Shown here piece by piece: positions 55,036 to 64,000 of a stretch of DNA of 64,000 nt. The notes under the pieces were generated by a model. That model was not told the DNA's origin. It saw nothing but the letters and a program-made list of their open reading frames with translations, and did no database searches. This stretch comes from Gnetum montanum (taxonomy: Eukaryota; Streptophyta; Gnetopsida; Gnetales; Gnetaceae), in contig MNCI01035767.1 of the NCBI GenBank assembly GCA_015680685.1, positions 22,093 through 86,092 on the forward strand. The letters are read 5' to 3'. Both the position numbers and the translations under genes were made by a program. The number at the start of each line of letters is the position of its first letter. Position 1 is the first letter of the stretch.

Positions 55036-58000
55036 ATGGATTCCTTTTACACAAACACAACCACCATGGTTACCACCAATCTGGGTGTCACACCTATCAA
55101 TCCTACGATGGTCACAGGACCAGCTCCTGGCGCAACGGGACCTCAGGGACCATTGCGCCGTTCATTAAGGCTTTAGGGAAAAGAGCCTGTCTTCACGGTT
55201 ATAACCCTTGATGAATACAACTTCCTATGCGTTAAGATCCAGGCGAGGCTGGCTCTCAGCTGAGCCGAGCTGGAGGCAAAGCGAAACTTTGAGGTGCTCC
55301 ACCGAGGGGGCTATGATTTTAAGCCGATAGCCTACGACATAATCCCCTTGACCGAACACCAACACGAACTTATCGCACAGTTGGTCATGGCCAAAGTCTA
55401 GACTTCACAACCTGTGGTGGAGCCCCAGCATGGGGAAGAGGCAGAGGATGAATTTGCGGCTCTGTCGAAACATTCGTTCCATACTCTGACATCCCACACG
55501 CACGTAAATCCATTGTTCCCTTTCGACGGAGAGGCAGCCTCTCTTGACCCAGCCACGACCACGCAGACGAACATCCCTGTCTTTCCGCAGGCCAACGCGC
55601 AGCCATCTGGGTTGCAAGCACAACTACCACACCATAACGCGGGCGTGGTTCCGTCACAACAGGTAATTAGTATCCCAGCGATGATCCCGGCGACCGCCGT
55701 GCCTCATTTCATCCCGCAGATACAACCCCATAACGTATCTGTAACGCGCCCGGCTCAGGCCATGCCGCTTACACATCCGCAAACTCAACAGATACCTGCG
55801 ACCGCTCAACCACAAACATACATCCAGCAACCTTCCGCAGGTCAGTGGGCCAACCTAGTGGTGCAACATGCTCAGTCTGTGGTGTACTACGTGCAGCCCT
55901 CGGTTGCACCTGTAACGCAAGCCCCATAGGGGATCCCGCAGTATACCTATCCCTATTTTGTGCAGCAGGAAACTGCCAACCCCTCTACCCAAACTAGTAG
56001 GTGGTGGTCTTCACAGGCCCCTCCGCCTACAGGGATCTCTGCCCAGCCAGCAGCCAACCAGCCTCTTCCGTTGTTTTCGTTTGCTGGCACCCCCCTCCCG
56101 GTCCAACCTCCTGTGCCTGCTGCACAGACACCTCCGTTAATGGGTCTGAACCAAGCCTTCCAGCTTATACAGACCCTCATTGAGGAGGTCCAACGCCTTA
56201 AAGCCGCTGGATCTGATACTATTCAGATCATGGACTTTTATCAGGACGATCCGATTAGTCCAGCGGTGCCAATGTTGTCGTTACCGCCGGGGATGTCCCT
56301 CCCTCATTTCATCAAATACAATGGGGAGGGGGATCCCAACGCTCACCTTGTCACGTTTCGATCTGAGTCCTTGTTGCTTCAACAATGGCCACACACTATC
56401 ATCTGCGTCTTTGCGATGTCGTTAACAGGGAAAGCTTTGGACTGGTACTGAGCCCTCCCACGCTCTTCCATCTCAACCTTGGAAGAGCTGCTGACCCAGT
56501 TTGTGACCCGCTTCAAATACAATTTGAAGCCGGAAGTCACACTGGATTAGCTCATGGGGGTGAAACAAGACCCGCTCGAGCCCGTCCAAAAGTTTATACA
56601 GCGTTGGAATGCCACCTTGAACGAGATCCGCGAGCCGATCGCGGATTCGCATATGCTGGCTATGTTCAAGGGAGCAGTCAATGACTTCATTAAGTCAAAG
56701 CTGTATTACCTTTCCCCGAGTAATTTACATCAGGCCTTCGCCTAGGTCCGGAGCATCCAAGATGCTGCGGAGGTCAGCAAAGACCCGGCATATGTCACCT
56801 ACAAAAATGCACACAACAAGGCCAAGGACAAAGGCAAGGCAGGGACAACGACGATAGCCGCGCTAACTGAAAGCGCGAAGAACAAGAATAAGAAGGCGTC
56901 CACAACAGCGTCGCCCGAGGCCACGGCTGGTGCCAGCACCAGCCAAGCCACAACTGCCCCTGAAAAGGGCCCCTAGCCAAAGCCAAATTTTGAGCGTAAA
57001 GATTGTTCAAAATATGCGGCTCTACCCGTGAAGCATTCCGAATTGCTGAAGCAACTGTTAGTGGCAGGACACATTCAACCTAAGAAAGTGTTCGAGGAGG
57101 CCCTGAAGCGTCACAGACATCACTGTGAACTGCTGAAGGACCCTTCTTTAGCCTTACCTAACGAACCAGCAGTTCCGAGATCTTTCAGGCTGGACCGTTT
57201 CTGTGACTACCACCAGATGTGTGGTCAAGACACGGATTACTACTGGGCGTTGAAGGACGACATTCAACGCATGATTGACGAAGGTCATCTAAAATTAGAC
57301 AACCAAACGCTGCATGTGTATAAGGATTCGTTGAACGCAAATTACGATCCTTATACAATCACTGTGGTAAGTACGGATGGTGAGCGTAAGGGACCGCCAA
57401 AACAGCCTTTTGTTTTGCGCGTGCCCGCCAACTCACCATGGGGGCCAACTACTTCAGTGGCAGCCAGTGGGGTCTCACGGCCACCTTTCATCATACAGGC
57501 ACCTTCCCAGGTACGCCCTCAGTCACGCGACAGTACTCAAGTCGCGGCTCTGTCCGTGCCCACGCCTAGAGCGCCCTTCATTATCAGGGCGCCAGAACCA
57601 CGGCCTGCTCCTCTCACGCAGGGGCAGACCTCCGGTCAAAATAGCCAGTCGTCGCCTCCTAAGCGAAAGGAGGAGGGCACTTCAGTTAATGCAACAAAAG
57701 ATCACCTTACGCTCGGCTTCCCTAAGCCCAGGCCCTTGGCCTCTGTGCCTTTATCTATGCCCCAGAAGCAGGCTAAAGGTACAGAAACGCAGCCACCTTC
57801 TCTTGGCAGAAAAAGGAACGACCCTCCCAGTGACACCGCTCCGCCTCGAGAGATCCGTCTCTTGGGTCGAATGGAGGAGGACAAGGGGGATAAACAACCC
57901 GGCCGAGAGAAGGACCTCCTCGATGCGTTCACGCAGGTCAAACAAGCTCTTAAACAAAAGAACACAACGCTGAGCCTGTACGACTTACTGATGACTTCTC

Positions 58001-58803
58001 AAGAACACCGTGAGGCTATGGTACGCATGTTGACATCCATATCAGTGGATGCTAGCCTGCTGGCAGAAGAGGAAGCGATACACGCTATCATGTTTCCTTC
58101 CGAAGCTGAACAACCCAAGCCTACCTCGTTGACCTTCCTGGACGAGTCTGTCAAGGATGATCCGGAGAAAGGTCAAGTAACGACTGAGCCTATGTTCATT
58201 ACCATTCGGGTTGGCCAGTACCGGATCCGGAGGGTACAGGTGGATGATGGTGCAGCTGTTAACATCGTTCCCTATTCCATTGTGGATAGGTTGGGATTGG
58301 TCGATCAGATCACTGCCATGACGACAACCTGCGTGAAATCGTTCAACGAAGCACGGGTTCAAGTCAAGGGGACAGTACGTATTGAGTTTGTGGCGGGGGA
58401 TCAATTCCTGACCAAAGCCACATTCTTAGTCATCAAGGAGATGCCTGGTTTTAACTTAATCTTAGGGAGGTCATGGTTAGCCCAGCTGAGGGCAGTTTCG
58501 TCGCCGATACACCAAGAGATACACCTGCCCTACGCCGGGAGGGAGGTCATCATACGCAGCGACGAGGTCATCCCCAAGACCGTCAATAACATCGAAGAAG
58601 AATGGGGTTCAGAGATTGAAACAACTGATGATCAGTTCCATCTCCAAACCCCCGAACAAACTGATAACAACGACAACAGTCTAGCCTGGGCCGACCTGCC
58701 ATTTCCAGATGACAGCGTAGAAGAGCCAAACCACAAGCCTCCTCGCCCGTACGCAGCGCTCAATGTGAAGGCCATTAAGAGACAATTGCGTATCGACGGT
58801 TGA
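55036..58803 (+). pseudogene. C gag-protease
   Basis: One frame of 1255 codons plus stop, without a single indel but with eight in-frame stops: TAG at 55174, 55399, 55927, 56548, 56743 and 56974, TGA at 55261 and 56449. Order: QGPLRRSLRL near the N-terminus; YNFLCVKIQARLALS; a Pro/Gln-rich linker; gag core with DFYQDDPISPAVPMLSLP, KYNGEGDPNAHLVTFRSE, WPHTIICVFAMSLTGKALDW, TQFVTRFKYNLKPE, PVQKFIQRWNATLNEI; a Lys/Ala/Thr linker; RFCDYHQMCGQDTDYYWALK, a knuckle-like block without full CCHC; then a long basic Pro-rich region. The protease near codons 1030-1180 has RRVQVDDGAAVNIVP and PGFNLILGRSWLAQ. The last 591 codons (57028-58803) are open. Same layout as B 20775-16684. Confidence 0.88.
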
Positions 58804-59016
58804 ACAATGGTCTTCTGCGTGTAACACTATTCTCATGTAAGTTAGCACACTCCCCGTTTAGTAGCTTCTTTTGTTTCAGCATATTTTTACGCTATATTTG
58901 CTTTTCGTGTTTAAGCTTTGCATTTTTGCATGTTTTATCGTACTCACGTTAGTTACGCTTTCTCAATCCTTTATGCATTTATCCAGGATTACATTTTTAT
59001 TACTAGTTATGCAGTC
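58804..59016. other. Spacer after C gag-protease
   Basis: Short AT-rich spacer. A strong splice-donor-like catgtaagt occurs near 58836-58843; if used, it would start the removal of the array and antisense gene, but it follows the stop codon. Confidence 0.35.
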
Positions 59017-59340
59017 GGCCCGCAATGGCCTTAAACTAGTTATACAAAGTTAACCTATTCACACTGTTGTACGCAGTTACGCAGTCGGCCCGCAACGGCC
59101 TTAAACTAATTATCTACAATCATCATTTACACTTTCACATTATTTTACGCACTTACGCAGGATTATATTCTGTTATGTGGTTACGCAGTTGGCCTGCAAC
59201 GGCCTTAAACTAGTAGCTAGTTTACACAAACTCATATGTTGGCCCGCAACGGCCTTAACCTAGTTACACAGGAAGATGCAGTACCACCATTTACGCTTTC
59301 TTTACTTTACGCTTCCGGCCCGCAACGACCTTAAACTAGG
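59017..59340 (-). repeat. Motif array of C
   Basis: Five copies of GGCCCGCAACGGCCTTAAAC start at 59017, 59087, 59191, 59241 and 59317 (near-exact, spaced 50-104 bp). This is the reverse complement of the first unit of array 3 in B, so relative to the antisense gene the motif has the same direction in both elements. Confidence 0.85.
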
Positions 59341-59530
59341 AATTACGCTTTATCATTATTACTTAGGTGAACTTTCCAACAGTTGCACTCGCACTCTATC
59401 GACGAAACACAAAAAAAAAAATATATGTAATTGAAATTCAACGCATCCACCAGGTTTTATAACATGTCTTTCTAGTCATTCGTAACATGATACTACACTC
59501 AACATTAACAAAATTTTGCGTAAATAATAA

Positions 59531-62500
59531 TTACGCATTCCCCCTACTGCCACTATCACCGGTATCTCTTAACTTTGAATCTAGCCCCAAAAGGTCGTCC
59601 TCCAGTGGGCCATCGTTTCTGGGAATTATGCTTCCAAGAACGACGACCCCTTCATGAGGCTCTTGTTCCGGCACTGGCTCCACAGGAGGACACTCTTCAT
59701 CGTTGCGTTCCGCCTTTGCTTCCACAGTTTCCTCCCCCAGCCCTTCAACTGGCGTATTTTCTCTACCTTCTTCCGGTACCTAAAACCAAATAACATCAAA
59801 AATTAGAATAGACGACGCTAGTCAGAAAATTATCTGACTAAGTCATGCGTAAACTTACTCGCGATGGCCCTACTTCCGCGGCAAAGGGAAGCTTGTCCAA
59901 ACCAGCCCACAAGCGCTGCATAATCTCGTCCTCTGTCAGGTCTGGCCACACATCCTCGTCCAACGCAACTCCAGCTTTCACCTTCCCTTTCTCCATGCTA
60001 CTCCAGCGGGGTGGATCTGGGAAGAAAGTAGGGATTGTAGCCTGATTCCCAGGAAAAACCATTGCCTTCTCTGGGGACGCAGTTACGGTCACCATCTCTT
60101 CGAACTTCTTGAAAGCTTCAGATGCCCCGATGGTGTCCACGAAAACCTCCAGGGATCGAGCTTTAACGACGGAATCGTGGTAACGTTTTCTATAAGCAGC
60201 GCTTTCCCTTTTATATACATGCTTGTGGTCATTCTCCTTCTACCCCCATTCCTATACGTTGGCGCAGTAGTCTTCCAATCCCGGCTTTTCTGAGCTAGGA
60301 GTTCAATTTGCATCCTCTGTTCTACTAACGCCCGACTGGTCTGTACGCTATTCTTGATGGCTGTACAATAACGGGAGTGATCAATAACAGTGGTACGCTA
60401 GTCTTCATCCCCCGTCACTCGAGCCTATAGGGATTCGTACCGCGCCCTTAGGTACTTGACTTCCTTGGTCAAGGATTCAACCCTCTGCTCTGACCGTTGC
60501 AGCCTTTTCCATAAGCTTTTATTAACGTTCCTACTTTCCCATACGGAGCGCGTCGAGCGTAACGCACATTTACGCATTTCCTCATAAATGTGGCGTGGCA
60601 CGACTGCTCCATTAGATGGGGGCTCCACTGTGTCCAGATCAATAGGCTTTGCGGGATCCCATCGGAGGTGAGCTCTTAACAGAAAACAAGCATCAATACG
60701 GATGACACATTACTAAGACATTAAGTCGTAACCTCGTTACGGCTATAACTTACCAGCGCCAAGTTCGAGGCGTTCCAGACGCTCGATCATGTCGCTGACG
60801 ACGCCTTCCATGAAGGCAAATTTATCGGGGAAGTCTCTTCACATTTTGCTCACAGCAGCAGACATTGAGGCATCTTCTTCTCCTATAGCGTAATTTGGTT
60901 AGACACTCCCACTATTAACAGATTTTTCAAACACGCTAACGCACTCATTACCTCTGTCGGTGACAGTGGTGATTTCATCAACATCTTCCGTATCTTTTTC
61001 CCTTTCACGCACTGGAGTCTGTGCATCGCTGGTTCTAGTGGCTGGAGCCTCCTCACGCACCCCAGCCTGTATGCGGCTTCCGCTAGCAGCTGGGGCTGCC
61101 TCACGCACTGGAACCTACACATGGCTCATATTAACAGCTGGGGCCTCTTCTTCCAAAATTGAGGCCCCCTCCCCACGGCTTAGTATCATCGCCCCTATCT
61201 CAGGGGTCAATTGCTCTGTCATTTTTACTGTTTACACCACCATACGTTAGCATATAATTCTAGATCATCTAAGTAAAGCATTGCGTATACAATCCTTTCA
61301 CACTTACCAGGCGGAGGCTTATTCCGCTGCACCTTGATCCCAACAGTTTGGCCTGCATCACCCCCAGGGGCCTCGGTTAGGCGGAGCCTCTTCCGCCGAG
61401 CTGCCGGTTCCACAATTTCCTCCACCAGGAGTTTCCCTCGCGAGGCATTGCCGGTGTAGGTAGGCATTATCCCGCCTACGCTGTCGAGACCTCGCACTTG
61501 GGGCGTCGTCAAGCCTTTAGTTGTTACAGACAATGACTCCCCGATCCCTTCCGGCGGATCCTGCCCACGAGTAGTGCTGAAAATGTGGGCTATCCAAGGT
61601 CTGGATAGCTGGTCTCGGTCTTGCTGTGCCCAGACCCCATTCCTCTGAACGACCAGAAACTCAGCAAACCACCAGAGGCAAGCTATGAAAAAGGCGTAAT
61701 GCACATTGAAGCGGGACTCGAGCTTCTGGCGAAGCTTGACCATTTCACTGCGCAGTCCCTTGGCAAGATGGCTCGCCCAATCGAACTGGGTTCCCTCTTC
61801 CAGGACCTTTCGCATAATACGGGTCTGTTCTACCGAAAAGAACATCGCCTGCGAGAGAGTTTTGGGGAAGGTCCGGGCCCGAAAAAGGGGATAAAGTGTC
61901 TTGGTAGTCCCCATATCGAATTTCTCATAAGGAAACCCCTTGGTCTCTTTAGGGATCCTCACCCACTCCTTCAGAAACTCCTCGACTCTAGGGCTCCTCT
62001 TGGTCTTCGCCTTTACGGGAAGGCCGTTCGAGGGGATTCCAAACAGGTCCTAGAAGAGCTGAGCGTCAATATCGAAGTTTACGCGCACGTTATGCACGCG
62101 CGTGCAAAAACGATTCGCATTTTCGCTGAAGGAGTTGACCAAGGCTATCATTTCGCTGGCGGTGACATTAGGGGTCGCAGCCAAAAACAGGTGCATTAGC
62201 CCTGCTGCCTGGATCTTGGCGGTCACTGCGACTGGGGTCGCCGAGTGGCCGAGCCAACGCTGTGCCTCCTTAATATCCCCGTAACAAAAGAGAACATCCC
62301 TCGCCTCGCGGCCGAAAATCGTAAGGGTAATCTCCCGGGATTCCCTGACTGAAAGGCATAAAACACAAGTTAAATAGAAACACTATTACATAATGTCCAT
62401 GACTCACAACTACACGCATAACATTAGAACACGCAGCGGCCTTACCAGGTCCGAAGGGAAAAGGGAATGGTGGCAGGTCCCTCTATACGTCCTCAATCGT

Positions 62501-63667
62501 AAGGGGCAGATCTAAGGTCCAGTCATCGTGCAGCCACTCGAGTTCCTGACAATTCTTAAAAGGGCGCTCGTAGCGGGTGTGGTACTCACGCATCTCATGG
62601 CCAATTTGCTCGATAACACCGGCATGCACGTTGTTGGTCGTGGTAAACGCCATTATTGCCGTTTCGGCCCAGGCCAACGCATCGCCATCACCAATTAACC
62701 TGTTGTCATGTATTAAAAACCTGTACCATACAGCGTAGGCTTAACTTACACTTTGCACATAGACTTCTCTTACACTTCACATCAAAAATAGACATTATAA
62801 CAATAATAAAGACAATACAGTTAGCCAAATTTGCTTACCCACCCGCATAGTACACCGTGCCTTGTGGGTTCTGGAAGTACGTCAACACATGACGAGCCAC
62901 GAATAGCGTGTCATACGCATGATAACAGCTGAAACGGGCCATGTCCTAGATCCAATGTAAGCTCCTCAGACCTCGGGCACTGAGCACTTGGTCCTCAGGA
63001 TGGCCCGTGTCGATGGCCCTGTCTGTCAAGTAAGCCAGAATCCCCTACGCAAACCCCGCCAGCAGGTGCTCCAAAATGGCACCGGCAACATCACTAGTCA
63101 CATTAGACCAGACAATGATGCTGAAGTTGCGCAGTAAAAACATCACGCCCCCTTCCGGAACCAGATGGCCTTCCCCTGCACTCGTGTGTGAGGAGGAGGG
63201 ACATTGGGGACGATGGGGTTCACCCAACACAAAACCCTAATGAGGTCTAACACAATCAGAATAGGCTTCAGCACGACACTGTACAGAAAACACGCTACAT
63301 AACTTAGCGCCTAGATTCACAGTTACATCATTAATATAGAAAAATTACAAATCTTGCTTAGCCCTCTATGAGGAAATCGCCCAAACCCTTGTAACAGCGC
63401 AAGGTTTGTCTCTGACAACGGCGATAAACACAACCATGCCCAAACCCTCGCTGAAACGCAAGGTCCATAACCCGAAACCCTCATTAACACGAAGAACGGT
63501 GTATAGCACAAACACTGAAATAACACGAGCATGCAAAGAATGACCTACCGGTTCAAAGGTGTCGGGTTACGCACTTCGACCACGCCCTGTTGAACATGCG
63601 CCAAGTTCTCCTGTACCTCGTCGATTTTAGCCAATTTAGTGTTCTTCTTCTTCGTCTTAGGCGCCAT
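59531..63667 (-). pseudogene. Antisense gene of C, eight exons, unknown protein family
   Basis: Proposed exons (minus): 63667-63549 (MAPKTKKKNTKLAKIDEVQE), 63236-62839, 62699-62446, 62348-61308, 61227-60952, 60882-60754, 60672-59859, 59779-59531 (stop TAA). Every intron starts GT and ends AG; donors at 61307, 60753 and 59858 are gtaagt. Coding total is about 3.28 kb, near 1090 residues. Shared with B: WFRKGA, FQNPQGTVYY, LYPLFRARTFPKTLSQ, DQLSRPWIAHIF, EGIGESLSV, the basic RRKRLRL at the end of exon 4, LRWDP opening exon 7 and DHKHVYK in exon 7. Exon 7 has a likely coiled coil (SLWKRLQRSEQRVESLTKEV); exon 8 is acidic. Stops (exons 2-7, mainly TAG) and frameshifts near 63141 and 60270 make it inactive. 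A Lys-rich start and the basic RRKR patch suggest a nuclear protein (inference). No known family. Confidence 0.78.
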
Positions 63668-64000
63668 TATTACAGCTTCAACACTTGCACAACTTTTCAC
63701 CTTCAAATCTTCTGCTCTTCTTACTCTTGCTAGAAAAATACCTGCGAATTTGAATGCACAGTAACCAACAGTCCGTTCTAACCAGAAAACCGCCTATTTG
63801 TATGCGAGAATCACCGACTTGATATCCGATTTTAGCGGGACTTTCCTGAAACGGAATCCGAAAATCCAGATATTAATGCGGTTGATGTCGCACGCACCGC
63901 TGTCCAAAATGACGTTAAACTACCACATCTTATCGCCTCGTAATCGGGTTACATTGATTACAGCTTGTCTATAATATTCAAAATTCAGTTAGCCTTCCAC
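63668..64000 (-). promoter_or_regulatory. Upstream region of the C antisense gene
   Basis: 333 bp up to the window edge, on the side where B has its array 2 and RT. No array unit or coding sequence is visible here. Promoter function is inferred from position. Confidence 0.35.

Larger units (their letters stand above)
53436..64000 (+). mobile_element. Element C, Tat/Ogre-lineage Ty3/gypsy, left part
   Basis: C contains 5' LTR, primer site, gag-protease, a motif array and the antisense gene, and runs off the window before RT. It shares LTR start and end words, primer site, gag, protease, array motif and antisense gene with B. It is the best-preserved element here: gag-protease stays in one frame for 3.77 kb. 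Confidence 0.88.

Noticed and set aside
57377-57973. Overlapping frame of 198 codons in C gag-protease
   Set aside because: Shadow of the intact gag-protease frame; no independent support.

Overview
The window is plant nuclear DNA made almost entirely of LTR retrotransposons nested in one another. No host gene, rRNA, tRNA or CRISPR array is recognisable. All legible proteins are plant Ty3/gypsy domains (Athila-like and Tat/Ogre-like) plus one Ty1/copia gag remnant. This points to a seed plant with a large, repeat-rich, heavily methylated genome. The species cannot be told from the sequence.

Layout. An old Athila-like element, A1 (+ strand, 1-2012 and 34315-39796), was split by a second copy of the same family, A2 (2013-34314). 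A2 has 872- and 858-bp LTRs, a tRNA-Asp-like primer site, gag-PR-RT-RNH-INT and a long post-pol gene. Its gag was then split by B (4968-22634, minus strand), a Tat/Ogre-lineage element with two RNase H domains. Its integrase was split by a 1.5-kb solo LTR of Tat type (26223-27734). A third Athila-like element, D (39797-47536, minus), lacks its 3' end and carries a copia-like LTR in its RT/RNase H. Beyond it lie a copia gag remnant (about 47960-48890), a misassembled inverted repeat, about 3.7 kb of featureless AT-rich DNA, and the left 10.6 kb of C (53436-64000, plus strand), a better-preserved relative of B.

Main discovery candidate. B and C both carry, between gag-protease and the reverse transcriptase position, a large gene on the strand opposite to the element. 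Its eight-exon model has GT-AG introns at matching places, and its protein aligns along exons 2-8 of both copies although the nucleotide sequences have diverged strongly. It ends in a coiled-coil region and an acidic tail, and I cannot assign it to a family. It sits where Ogre elements have a spliced intron. Arrays of a short motif (AGTTTAAGGCC...CGGGCC type, repeating about every 25-41 bp) lie at the module boundaries: gag-PR/antisense gene, antisense gene/RT, and after INT. LTRs, leader and antisense intron 1 are packed with GCGTA and the palindrome GCGTATACGC.

The Athila-like copies carry a different extra gene, after pol on the sense strand. Both copies have an LTR-like TATA segment and a 310-315 bp GT-AG intron before it. 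Every gene in the window is broken, mostly by TAG stops at former Gln or Trp codons.

Single-N positions (424, 961, 49246, 49733, 52940, 53426) mark assembly joins. Two of the pieces they bound are probably inverted, and one join is an unmerged overlap.
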